Shown piece by piece: positions 52,702-61,927 of a stretch of 64,000 bases of DNA. The stretch is from assembly GCF_040717455.1 (NCBI RefSeq), contig NZ_JBFEFH010000006.1, positions 240,085 to 304,084 of the forward strand, read 5' to 3'. The notes below the pieces were generated by a model. That model saw only the letters and a list, made by a program, of their open reading frames with translations, did no database searches and was not told the origin of the DNA. A program made the translations under genes and the position numbers. How positions within the stretch are numbered: position 1 is the first letter of the stretch; every line of letters begins with the position of its first letter. This stretch comes from Tautonia sp040717455. GTDB taxonomy: Bacteria > Planctomycetota > Planctomycetia > Isosphaerales > Isosphaeraceae.

Positions 52702-52723
52702 ATGGATGACATCGACCCGCACA
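52702..52723 (+). repeat. Left attachment-like repeat of element 2
   Basis: ATGGATG then ACATCGACCCGCACA. It matches 56208-56229 except for one base (G here, T there). The sequences diverge on both sides of the block. Confidence 0.75.
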
Positions 52724-52761
52724 AATTCCAGGCAGACCGATCAGCGCAAATGCCACAATAA
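52702..52761 (+). pseudogene. Stranded original 5' end of the ebo TatD-like hydrolase gene
   Basis: The frame MDDIDPH matches the first seven residues of the intact protein at 56208 (MDYIDPH) and then runs into foreign sequence, stopping after 19 codons (KFQADRSAQMPQ). It is preceded by a good ribosome binding site. The identity is short, but it lies exactly at a gene start, the DNA matches at 21 of 22 positions, and accessory genes separate the two copies. Confidence 0.72.
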
Positions 52762-53099
52762 TAAGCGCTTAGTCCTGTCCCGCGAATGTGTCACACCGGG
52801 CGGAACGGGCATTTATTCCACGGTTTATCTGGATACCGTGCGATTAACGTGAAGTTAACCGCGCGATGTATGTGTCGCTTTTTCGCTTCATCCGTGACGG
52901 GAGATTCACCGCTTCGGGGCAGGTCGAAGTGGGATTCTCGGCATGCCGGTTACCGGCCCGGGTTCCTCACACCCAGGGCGAACCATGCGCCCAATCGCAC
53001 ACGCACTGGCGTGACACCTGAGCGGATGGTCTTGGATCACATCCTGTCCGCCTGGAGGGATCGACCCTCCAGGTGAGAATCCCGAAACCGGGCGCCGAT
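52762..53099. other. Left arm of element 2, non-coding
   Basis: 338 bases without a supportable gene. It begins with the perfect palindrome TAAGCGCTTA (52762-52771), contains AT-rich patches (GCGATTAACGTGAAGTTAACC near 52848) and ends in a strong inverted repeat at 53051. It may contain recombination or regulatory sites. Confidence 0.5.
53051..53073. repeat. Perfect 9-bp inverted repeat in the left arm of element 2
   Basis: CCTGGAGGG and CCCTCCAGG with the five-base loop ATCGA, 27 bases before the left 34-bp direct repeat. There is no T tract, so it may be a recombination or protein-binding structure rather than a terminator. Confidence 0.6.
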
Positions 53100-53133
53100 G
53101 ATCACCCGCTCGAATGTGGGAAGTCGCGGAAAC
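53100..53133 (+). repeat. 34-bp direct repeat, left copy, bracketing the cargo of element 2
   Basis: GATCACCCGCTCGAAT, two variable bases (GT), then GGGAAGTCGCGGAAAC. It matches 56011-56044 except for those two bases. It lies 45 bases outside the last cargo gene. Confidence 0.88.
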
Positions 53134-53178
53134 TACAGTTCAATAAGAGCCCAACGCCAAAGAAGAATAAGCATACAT

Positions 53179-54153
53179 TTAATAAATAAGCCGAGGGTCG
53201 ATTGCAATTGCGATCTTTCCTCGAACACCGTGATTGGGACTCTCCAGCCGGGCATGGGCGAGCGGAATATCGGCGAGCGAATAGACGGCGCCAACGTGTG
53301 GCTGGAGCTGACCGCGCTCGATCAATGCGCTCAACTCATCCAGCTTGCCGCGGTTCTGTCTTGTGAAGACGAAGTGATAACTCGCGTTCTTGCCCCAGGC
53401 CTGGATGACGTTTTGTGGCTGAGCAATGTCCACGATCGTAACAACGCGGCCAAGTTGCGCGAGCGCGTCGGGGCTGCGCGACAATGTGTTGCCGCCGATG
53501 GTGTCGAACACGACATCAACTCCTCGACCACCCGTTTCTCGCATAACGGCGTCGACATAATCCTCTTTTTCGTAATCGATGATCACATCGGCCCCCAAAC
53601 TTCGTGCGAACTCAACGTTTGCTTCGCGCACGGTCGTAAACACCCTCGCTCCCGTGGCTCTTGCGAGCTGGATCGCCACATGACCGACCCCTCCCGCGCC
53701 GCCGTGTACCAGAATGCTTTCCCCCACTCTCAGCGCCGCACGTACGATCAGTGCTTCCCACGCCGTCCCGCCAACCAAGGTCAGGCTTGCCGCCTCGAGA
53801 TGGCTCAACGAGGCGGGCTTCTTCCCGACGATGCGTTCGGCCGCGACGTGGTACTCGGCATAGCTTCCTGGGCCGTCGAAGATTTGCGGGGTGTACCAGA
53901 CTTCGTCTCCTGGAGAGAGGGTCGTCACACCCGGCCCGATTTCTTCGACAACGCCAGATATGTCGTGTCCGGTGATGGCCGGCAATTGCACCGAGGCGGG
54001 ATAATCGCCACGTCGGACCTGGTAATCCAACGGATTGATGGAGGTTGCATGGACCCGGACCAGGACCTGGCCCGCGTGCGGCACGGGCCTGGGTACGTCG
54101 CAAAGTTCGAATGAGTCCGGGCCGCCGAATGATTTCAGCACCATCGCTTTCAT
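53179..54153 (-). CDS. NADP-dependent quinone-oxidoreductase-like dehydrogenase (MDR family)
   Basis: 324 residues; GAGGA lies five bases before the start at 54153. The medium-chain reductase fold is clear: MKAMVLKSFGGPDSFELCDVP, ATSINPLDYQVRRGDYP near 47, PAITGHDISGVVEEIGPGV near 68, and the NADP loop ILVHGGAGGVGHVAIQLA near 147. The structural and catalytic zinc cysteines of alcohol dehydrogenases are absent, so it belongs to the zinc-free quinone-reductase group. It is the last gene of the three-gene cargo of element 2, 64 bases after the hydrolase. The codon use is less GC-biased than in flanking genes. Confidence 0.88.
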   Translation of the reverse strand: MKAMVLKSFGGPDSFELCDVPRPVPHAGQVLVRVHATSINPLDYQVRRGDYPASVQLPAITGHDISGVVEEIGPGVTTLSPGDEVWYTPQIFDGPGSYAEYHVAAERIVGKKPASLSHLEAASLTLVGGTAWEALIVRAALRVGESILVHGGAGGVGHVAIQLARATGARVFTTVREANVEFARSLGADVIIDYEKEDYVDAVMRETGGRGVDVVFDTIGGNTLSRSPDALAQLGRVVTIVDIAQPQNVIQAWGKNASYHFVFTRQNRGKLDELSALIERGQLQPHVGAVYSLADIPLAHARLESPNHGVRGKIAIAIDPRLIY

Positions 54154-54217
54154 TGCGATCCTCAATACGTGACCCGCCGGCCTGGTTCGGCGCCTTCGCT
54201 TCCTCGGCGAGCGTGGA

Positions 54218-54904
<687 letters not shown>

Positions 54905-55033
54905 GATTGTCTCCTAAAGACGAGCGTACTCGATTCTGCACCGCTCCACCGCGATGGCTGCAGAACAGAATAGATGACGGGCTCAGGAGGGTATCGGCGG
55001 TTCTTGCTGACGTTTTGGCGGTTCTTGCTGGCT

Positions 55034-55942
<909 letters not shown>

Positions 55943-56010
55943 CAAGCACCACTCCTGGCGAACGGTATCGCCATCGTCCCGGATGGGCCAGTTCTCGTCT
56001 ACGCCCCGAC

Positions 56011-56044
56011 GATCACCCGCTCGAATACGGGAAGTCGCGGAAAC
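56011..56044 (+). repeat. 34-bp direct repeat, right copy, bracketing the cargo of element 2
   Basis: GATCACCCGCTCGAAT, AC, GGGAAGTCGCGGAAAC. Same orientation as 53100-53133 with two adjacent mismatches. It lies upstream of the AraC gene. Confidence 0.88.
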
Positions 56045-56068
56045 AACGGCCATTAGCAGACCGATGGT

Positions 56069-56096
56069 TTCTTGCCGCGTGCCATCGCTGTATCCT
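56069..56096 (+). promoter_or_regulatory. Candidate promoter supplied by element 2 to the restored TatD-like gene
   Basis: TTCTTG and TATCCT with a 16-base spacer, about 110 bases before the start at 56208, within element DNA. Match by eye only. Confidence 0.28.
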
Positions 56097-56207
56097 GATG
56101 GGCGTAGGAATCGGATCGAATCCTCCGGGCGTATTCTACGGGCCGCCGCCGGAAACCGCACGGCACCGCGACGCAAGCCCTTCAATGGAAAGGGGATAAG
56201 TTTTTTC

Positions 56208-56229
56208 ATGGATTACATCGACCCGCACA
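56208..56229 (+). repeat. Right attachment-like repeat of element 2
   Basis: ATGGATT then ACATCGACCCGCACA at the start of the intact TatD-like gene. It pairs with 52702-52723 with one difference. Confidence 0.75.
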
Positions 56230-57047
56230 TCCACATGGTCAGCCGGACCACCGACGACTACAAGCGCATGGCCCTGGCCGGATGCGCCCTCATCAGCGAG
56301 CCGGCCTTCTGGGCCGGGTTCGATCGCTCCGGACCGGAAGGGTTCCGCGACTATTTCCGGCAGCTCACGGCGTTCGAGCGGAAGCGTTCTCTGGCCCACG
56401 GGATCGAGCACCGCACCTGGCTCTGCATCAATGCCAAGGAGGCCGAGGACGTCGAGCTCGCCCGCGCCGTCATCGCCATGATCCCGGAGTTCATCGACAA
56501 CCCCGAGGTGCTCGGCATCGGCGAGATCGGCCTGAACAAGAACACGCCGAACGAGGCGACCGTCTTCCTGGAGCACCTCGACGTCGCCGCGAAGCTCGAC
56601 GAGCTGGTCCTCGTCCACACGCCGCACCTGGTGGACAAGTACAAGGGGACCCGGATGATCCTCGACATGGTCCGCGAGTACCGCGACGCCATCGCGCCGG
56701 AACGGGTCTGCATCGACCACGTCGAGGAGCACACGATCAAGCCCGCGCTCGACGCCGGCCACTGGGTCGGCATGACCCTCTACCCGACGACCAAATGCAC
56801 CCCCGCCCGCGCCGCCGACCTGATCGAGGTCTACGGCACCGAACGCATCCTGGTCAATTCGGCCGGCGACTGGGGCCACAGCGATCCCCTGGCCGTCCCG
56901 GAATTCATCTTCGAGATGCGCGCCCGAGGTCACGACGACGCGACCATCAAGACCATCGTCTACGACAATCCGCTCACCTTCTTCTCGCAGTGCGTACGAT
57001 TCTCGTACAACCCCAGGGCCACGCAGGGGGAACCGTCGGAGGTCTGA
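56208..57047 (+). CDS. eboB: TatD-like metal-dependent hydrolase of an ebo-like cluster (5' end supplied by element 2)
   Basis: 279 residues. It opens MDYIDPHIHMVSRTTDDYKRM with the HxH metal pair and continues with LGIGEIGLNKNTPNEATVF near 102 (metal Glu) and DELVLVHTPHLVDKYKG near 135 (metal His). VCIDHVEEHTIKPAL near 165 carries a further metal-site His, and NSAGDWGHSDP near 218 the Asp. This variant of TatD is typical of EboB in the ebo metabolite-trafficking clusters; AP-like, UbiA and TIM-barrel genes follow within 4 kb. The start codon and first codons lie in the right attachment block of element 2; GGAAAGGGG upstream is an element-derived ribosome binding site. Confidence 0.82.
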   Translation: MDYIDPHIHMVSRTTDDYKRMALAGCALISEPAFWAGFDRSGPEGFRDYFRQLTAFERKRSLAHGIEHRTWLCINAKEAEDVELARAVIAMIPEFIDNPEVLGIGEIGLNKNTPNEATVFLEHLDVAAKLDELVLVHTPHLVDKYKGTRMILDMVREYRDAIAPERVCIDHVEEHTIKPALDAGHWVGMTLYPTTKCTPARAADLIEVYGTERILVNSAGDWGHSDPLAVPEFIFEMRARGHDDATIKTIVYDNPLTFFSQCVRFSYNPRATQGEPSEV

Positions 57048-57138
57048 GGTGCGATGCAGTGTCGAATCCAGGATCGTGACGGAGCCGCTGATGCCTCGGC
57101 ACCCCGGACCTGTCGAATCAGCTCTCCCGGGGTCCACA

Positions 57139-57534
57139 ATGACCGAACCCTCGAATCCGTATTCCCCCCCGGCGACCCGCCCCCTCGATGATCGCGACAC
57201 CGCTGGTCGCAGGCCGTCGAGGCTCGGGCTCGTCCTCGCCGTCCCCCTCGCGCTTGCGGCCCTTGCAGCATTCGGGTTCTTGGGTCTCGGCGTGGCCGTG
57301 ATCGTGATGGCGGAATTCGAAGGACTGGGCGTTCTCTCCCATCCCGACGCGGCCGGGATCATGCTGATGGCGTCTCTCGCGATTCTTGGAGTCGTGTCGA
57401 TCCTTCTCGTCGATGCAGCCCGTTCCTGCCTGCGTACTCGCTGGAGGCGGGCGGCGACCTCATTCATCCTCAGCCTCGCCATGACCATCACCTTTTTCTA
57501 CTGCATGGTCCTCGTCAATTCTTTCTCGGCTTGA
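57139..57534 (+). CDS. Small three-TM membrane protein with planctomycete NPY N-terminus
   Basis: 131 residues. The start MTEPSNPYSPPATRP is a common N-terminal pattern of planctomycete membrane proteins. Three helices follow: LGLVLAVPLALAALAAFGFLGLGVAVIV (about 29-56), GIMLMASLAILGVVSILLV (about 73-91) and AATSFILSLAMTITFFYCMVLV (about 105-126). No ribosome binding site is strong. It lies between the TatD-like and AP-like genes, 91 bases after the former on the same strand. Function unknown. Confidence 0.65.
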   Translation: MTEPSNPYSPPATRPLDDRDTAGRRPSRLGLVLAVPLALAALAAFGFLGLGVAVIVMAEFEGLGVLSHPDAAGIMLMASLAILGVVSILLVDAARSCLRTRWRRAATSFILSLAMTITFFYCMVLVNSFSA

Positions 57535-57616
57535 ACCCCGCGCGACGCTCCATCGGTGAGTCGCGCGGGGGGGCGGCTTCGGACTTTCGATGCCCCCAGA
57601 ACCCCGGGGAGAAGCC

Positions 57617-58882
57617 TCACCACCGGAGCAGGTCGAGCACGAGGCGGACGACCTCGGAGCTGGAGCAGGGGCGTTCCTCATTCGCCGTGACCATCCCCGG
57701 CTCGGAGCAGATGAGGACGCCGATGTAGAGGTCGCTCGGCGGCGGGGCGCCGAGCGAGCCCCGGACGTGGTCCGGGTTGAGCAGGGTCGAATCGCCGATC
57801 GGGATGGACGACTCGGTCACGACGACGGGCCGTTCGTCATCGGAGGCCCACCACGACGGGGCGAACCAGGAATCGGGGCAGGCGACGAGCACGACGTCCC
57901 CCGCCCTCGGATGATCGAGCCCCAGCAGGTTCCGCTGCTCGTCCGAGGCCACCACCAGCGCCACGCCGTCGCTCTGGGCCCCGGAGAAGGTCGAGGCGAC
58001 GGTCCCCGCGACCGTAGGGTCATTGAAGTAGATGTGGCAGAGCTGATGATCGGCCAGGGCGAACGCCGGGGAATGGGCCAGATCGACGCCGATTCCCCCC
58101 GAGGGCAAGGCCACCGTCCTGAGCAGCCCCAGTTCCCGGAGGACGCGGTTCGGGTAGAGGGTTTCCGTCACCGGCGTCACGATCGACTCGGTGACGGCGA
58201 CGACGGCGGTCCTCTCCGGCAGCGCCTTGAGGAAGTCGGTGAGCATCGCGTCGAGGGTCCGGATCGCTCGGCCGGCGTGGCGCCCGTCGGGGCCGTAGCG
58301 GCGGGCAATCTGGCCGAGATACGGCACGCGGACGACGGCCAGATCCGGGAGCTCTTCCCGGATCATCCGCGCCGCACTCTGGAGGATCCAGGTGCTCGCC
58401 GGTTCGAAGGTCGGCTCCTCGGCCTGATCTTCGTTGGGGAAGGGGCCCAGCGCGGCCTCGAGTCGCTGCTGGAGATCTTCGGGGACCGTATGCAACAGTC
58501 GGGGGCGATCGACCCAGGCCATCAGGTCGACGTCGGCTCCTCGGGTATCCGGGGTGAACCAGAGCATCACCCGGGCGTCGGGACGTTGCTCGCGGGCCAT
58601 GTGCCAGAGCTTCCGACCCAGCACCGCCGAGTCGGGCAGGGGGACCGTCACCACGTTCCGGGCGACGCGGTCCAGGAAGACATTGCCGATCAGCCCATGC
58701 TCGCGCGGTTCGAGACCCGTCATCAAGGAGGCGAAGGCCGAGGAGGCGAGGCCGGGGAAGGGGGGGACGGCCGATGTCATCGACCCTTGAGATGTCAAGC
58801 GTTCCAGCGACCCGAGGCCACCGGGGGTCACATCCCGACACCGGAGCTGGGGAATCGTCAAGAGAACGACGCGATCGGACAT
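57617..58882 (-). CDS. eboF: Alkaline-phosphatase-superfamily protein, EboF-like
   Basis: 421 residues. The fold is visible in RVVLLTIPQLRCRDVTPGGL and AVPPFPGLASSAFASLMTGLEPREHGLIGN near 40 (nucleophile region with Ser/Thr shifted), then VMLWFTPDTRGADVDLM near 105. The usual C-terminal DHG metal motif is missing; the matching place reads VVAVTESIVTPV near 232, as expected for EboF-type members. Catalytic activity may thus differ from phosphodiesterases. It runs opposite to the TatD-like gene and in the same direction as the UbiA and TIM-barrel genes, 160 bases beyond the UbiA stop. Confidence 0.75.
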   Translation of the reverse strand: MSDRVVLLTIPQLRCRDVTPGGLGSLERLTSQGSMTSAVPPFPGLASSAFASLMTGLEPREHGLIGNVFLDRVARNVVTVPLPDSAVLGRKLWHMAREQRPDARVMLWFTPDTRGADVDLMAWVDRPRLLHTVPEDLQQRLEAALGPFPNEDQAEEPTFEPASTWILQSAARMIREELPDLAVVRVPYLGQIARRYGPDGRHAGRAIRTLDAMLTDFLKALPERTAVVAVTESIVTPVTETLYPNRVLRELGLLRTVALPSGGIGVDLAHSPAFALADHQLCHIYFNDPTVAGTVASTFSGAQSDGVALVVASDEQRNLLGLDHPRAGDVVLVACPDSWFAPSWWASDDERPVVVTESSIPIGDSTLLNPDHVRGSLGAPPPSDLYIGVLICSEPGMVTANEERPCSSSEVVRLVLDLLRW

Positions 58883-59042
58883 CGGCACCTCGGCATCATG
58901 CTCGGGAAACCCTCGACGATCGGCGGGCAACCGACGGGCCCAACCCTCGCAAGAAAAGGTCGGGCGTGTCCTCGGGACTCACGCTTCCCTCGAACCACCG
59001 ATGCCCCGCCCTCGACTCCTTGAGAATCGCCCCTGATCGGGA

Positions 59043-59960
59043 TCAGGTCGAGTAGATCCAACGGGCCGCCAGGGAGGCTGGAATCCAGAGCGCCGCCACG
59101 GCCAGGGCCGAGGTCGGCTCCCTGACGCAGGCGACGACCCCCACGTGCAACCAGATCAACGAGAGGACACCGGTCTTGACGGCCTTCTGCAGGGTCTCGG
59201 GCCTGGGATCGCTCACGGCGCGGGCACTGGCCCAGAGGATGCGAGACGACACGACCGCGAGGATGACGACGCCCAGCACGGGGAACGCAGGCCGATCAGG
59301 CCAGGGACTCGGGAACGCCCCCGCCGACAACCCCGCGCCGAAAAGGGCGATCATCCCCGTCACCTGCAAGATCATGCCGGCGGCCGGGGCGGCTCGCCTC
59401 CCGACCTCCGTCTCGAAGCGGCTGATCCAGGTGACTCCCACGATAAAAACGGTCATCGCCGCCGCGACGGCCCAGGCGGCCGGGCCGCCGAAATCCGGAG
59501 CAAGGCTCATGCCGAGCAGCACATTCAGGCCCCGGCAAAGCCCCATCAATTCCGGGCCGAACACCGTCCGACGCACGCCCGCGTCGTACGAGACGACGCA
59601 GGCGATCAACGCCCCCGCCACCATCGCCGACCTCGCGCCGGCCACACCGGCCGACGCCAGCCCGAGCACCAGCAGGGCCACCGCCATCCCGACCGCGAAC
59701 GCCCCGGACACCTTGCCGGCGGGCAGGGGACGGCCAGGCCGTTCGGCCCGATCGAGCTCCAGGTCGAACACGTCATTCAAGGCGATCCCGGCGGCATAGA
59801 TCGCCATCGAGGCGACCACCAGGGGGAGCCAGGACCCTGCATCGACCAGCAGGCCGCCGACGAGGAGCCAACCGCTCAGGCTATCGGCCGCGGCCGTGAA
59901 GACGTTCGGCAGGCGAACGAGCTGGAAATAGGGTTTCAAACGCATGGAAACGCGGTTCAT
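59043..59960 (-). CDS. eboC: UbiA-family prenyltransferase, EboC-like
   Basis: 305 residues, about eight or nine transmembrane helices. The first aspartate-rich motif is IALNDVFDLELDRAERPGRPLPAGKVS near 61 (NDxxDxxxD), and the second-motif region is SYDAGVRRTVFGPELMGLCRGLNVLLG near 125. UbiA enzymes join a prenyl chain to an aromatic or sugar acceptor in the membrane. Its start overlaps the stop of the TIM-barrel gene by four bases (ATGA), so they are translationally coupled. Confidence 0.85.
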   Translation of the reverse strand: MNRVSMRLKPYFQLVRLPNVFTAAADSLSGWLLVGGLLVDAGSWLPLVVASMAIYAAGIALNDVFDLELDRAERPGRPLPAGKVSGAFAVGMAVALLVLGLASAGVAGARSAMVAGALIACVVSYDAGVRRTVFGPELMGLCRGLNVLLGMSLAPDFGGPAAWAVAAAMTVFIVGVTWISRFETEVGRRAAPAAGMILQVTGMIALFGAGLSAGAFPSPWPDRPAFPVLGVVILAVVSSRILWASARAVSDPRPETLQKAVKTGVLSLIWLHVGVVACVREPTSALAVAALWIPASLAARWIYST

Positions 59961-60814
59961 CCGGCACCGGCGGGAGTCTCGACCAGGGGCCGCAGGTGCT
60001 CCATCGCCTGCCGCGCCGCCACGTCGGGGTCGTCGACGAAGGGGTAGAGTTCGACCGTCACCCAGCCGTCGTAGCCGGTCTCGCGGATCGCCTCGAACAC
60101 GCCCCGGAAATCGATCGCGCCCGTGCCGGGCACGAGGTGATGGTGCACCCGAGAGGCGGCGATGTCCTCGACGTGGTAGTGCTTCGTCAGATGCGCGAGC
60201 TTGGCGATCTGGGTCGGCAGATCCTCGGCCATGCAGTACGCGTGACCGACGTCGAAATTCAGGCCCAGCGACGGGGCGTTCACGCGCTCGGCGACTTCGA
60301 GATACTGATCGGTGGTTTCGAGCAGGAGACCCGGCTCCGGCTCGATCAGCAGCAGCACCCCGCGTTGCTCGGCGTGCTCGGCCAGGGGCTTGAGGACCTC
60401 GACGAACAGGTCGATGGCCTCTTGCCGCGACTGGCCCGGGGCGATCGGGCCTCCCGGCTCGGTCGTGATGTGCGGGGCGCCCAGCTCGGCGCACAGGTCG
60501 AGCGATCGCCGGGTATGATCGATCCGGACGCGGCGGTACCCCTCGTCGGGCTCGATGAACGACGGGTACCAGTAGGGTTGCCGATGGTCGGCGATGGCGT
60601 TCATCATGAACGCGTTGACGTTCGAGAACCGGAGCCCATGCCGCTGCATGCTCCGGACGATCGCCTGCTTCGTCCCGTCGAGCAGCCCGGCCGGCCAGGC
60701 GTGGGGGACATCGGCCATGAGTTCCAGCCCCTCGTAACCGAGCGCCGCAATCCGCCCGGCGGCCTCGTCGAAGGGGAAACGCATGTACGCATTGGTGCTG
60801 AACGCCAGTCGCAT
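59957..60814 (-). CDS. Sugar phosphate isomerase/epimerase-like TIM barrel of the ebo-like cluster
   Basis: 285 residues. The xylose-isomerase-like barrel is clear: MRLAFSTNAYMRFPFDEAAGRI, EGLELMADVPHAWP near 31, LLIEPEPGLLLET near 152 (metal Glu), LGLNFDVGHAYCMAEDL near 180 (Asp, His), KHYHVEDIAASRVHHHLVPG near 208 and WVTVELYPFVDD near 248 (Glu). It is probably a cytoplasmic metal-dependent epimerase or lyase. It is coupled to the UbiA gene and upstream of the EboF-like gene on the minus strand. It may correspond to the EboE-type member, though it is shorter than the named EboE proteins. Confidence 0.82.
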   Translation of the reverse strand: MRLAFSTNAYMRFPFDEAAGRIAALGYEGLELMADVPHAWPAGLLDGTKQAIVRSMQRHGLRFSNVNAFMMNAIADHRQPYWYPSFIEPDEGYRRVRIDHTRRSLDLCAELGAPHITTEPGGPIAPGQSRQEAIDLFVEVLKPLAEHAEQRGVLLLIEPEPGLLLETTDQYLEVAERVNAPSLGLNFDVGHAYCMAEDLPTQIAKLAHLTKHYHVEDIAASRVHHHLVPGTGAIDFRGVFEAIRETGYDGWVTVELYPFVDDPDVAARQAMEHLRPLVETPAGAG

Positions 60815-61076
60815 CGACGCCTCGCTCGGCCGGTTTCGCGATCCGGGCCTGGGTGGCCGGTCATTGAGCGGCTATTATGACTCCGGTCCAACTCGGCTTC
60901 AACCGGTGCTCCGGCCGAGAACCCTCGGTTCGGCTCGGCGGGCTTCTCCAGGGGCCTTCCAGTCAATCAGGGGAAACCGGAGCGCCAGGGGCGTTGAATT
61001 TGCGGCAATGTTGGCGAAGAGAGCCGGTTGGAGCGTCGATTTCGATCGTGCCACCCCCCGTCCCGCTCGGAATCTC

Positions 61077-61796
61077 ATGGATATCACCGCTCATGTCGTC
61101 TCTCAGATCCGGCCGTGCAGCTACGTGCCCTCGCAGGCTGCCCGCATGGAGTACGAGGTCGTCAGCTCGATGGAGCCGGAAGATTACCTCCGGCGGCTCC
61201 AGGCCGGCTGGCGTCGGTTCGGTCGGACCTTGTTCCGGCCCCGGTGCCAGCAGTGCTCGGAATGCCGATCGCTCCGGGTCGATGTCGGCCGGTTCCGCCC
61301 CAATCGCAGCATGAAACGCGTGCGAGCGCGGAACCTCGGCTCCGTGGAGTGGACGCGACAGCCGGCGGCCGGCCCGATCGACCCGGAGGTGGTCGACCTC
61401 TACGATCGTTACCACCACCAGCAACACGAACGCCGCGGATGGCCGGGTCACGAGCTCGACTCCGCGGAAGACTTCCACGACGCGTTCCTCGACAACCCGA
61501 TCCCGACCGAACAATGGCACTATCGGCTCGACGGGCGGCTAATCGGGGCCGGTTTCGTCGACGTCTTGCCCGGGGCGCTCTCGGCCATTTATTTCGTCTA
61601 CGACCACGACGCCCTCGACCGCTCCCCGGGGACCTGGAACATCCTCTGCCTGCTCGATCACGCCGCCGAGCTGGGCCTGCAGCACGTCTATCTCGGCTAC
61701 TACGTGGCCGAATGCCCCTCGCTTTCTTACAAGGCTCGATTCCGACCGAATGAGATCCTGGGACCCTCGACCTCCTGGATCCCCTTCAACCGCTAG
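61077..61796 (+). CDS. Aminoacyl-tRNA--protein transferase (ATE/Bpt family)
   Basis: 239 residues. The N-terminal ATE_N part has QIRPCSYVPSQAARMEYEVVSSMEPEDYLRRL and the cysteine cluster RPRCQQCSECRSLRVDVGRF near 60. The C-terminal GNAT-like part has WHYRLDGRLIGAGFVDVLPGALSAIYFVYDHD near 148 and the conserved end LGYYVAECPSLSYKARFRPNE near 207. The enzyme adds Leu or Arg from tRNA to N-termini bearing acidic residues, marking proteins for ClpS/ClpAP degradation. An upstream ATG at 61008 would add 23 non-conserved residues. Confidence 0.88.
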   Translation: MDITAHVVSQIRPCSYVPSQAARMEYEVVSSMEPEDYLRRLQAGWRRFGRTLFRPRCQQCSECRSLRVDVGRFRPNRSMKRVRARNLGSVEWTRQPAAGPIDPEVVDLYDRYHHQQHERRGWPGHELDSAEDFHDAFLDNPIPTEQWHYRLDGRLIGAGFVDVLPGALSAIYFVYDHDALDRSPGTWNILCLLDHAAELGLQHVYLGYYVAECPSLSYKARFRPNEILGPSTSWIPFNR

Positions 61797-61927
61797 GAGG
61801 CACCCCTTGCTCGGACAAAAGTCGGATTCGAACTGTTCCCGCCCGTCGCGTCGTATAGAATGACCTGCAGGATGACCGCCGGTCTGAACGCAGACGATCC
61901 GCTCGCAGGAGATTGGGAGGCAGCGCC

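Noticed and set aside
53098..54114. Plus-strand open frame starting in the 34-bp repeat of element 2
   Set aside because: It is antisense to the quinone-oxidoreductase-like gene; the repeat copies encode non-conserved residues at their mismatch, so they are unlikely to be coding.
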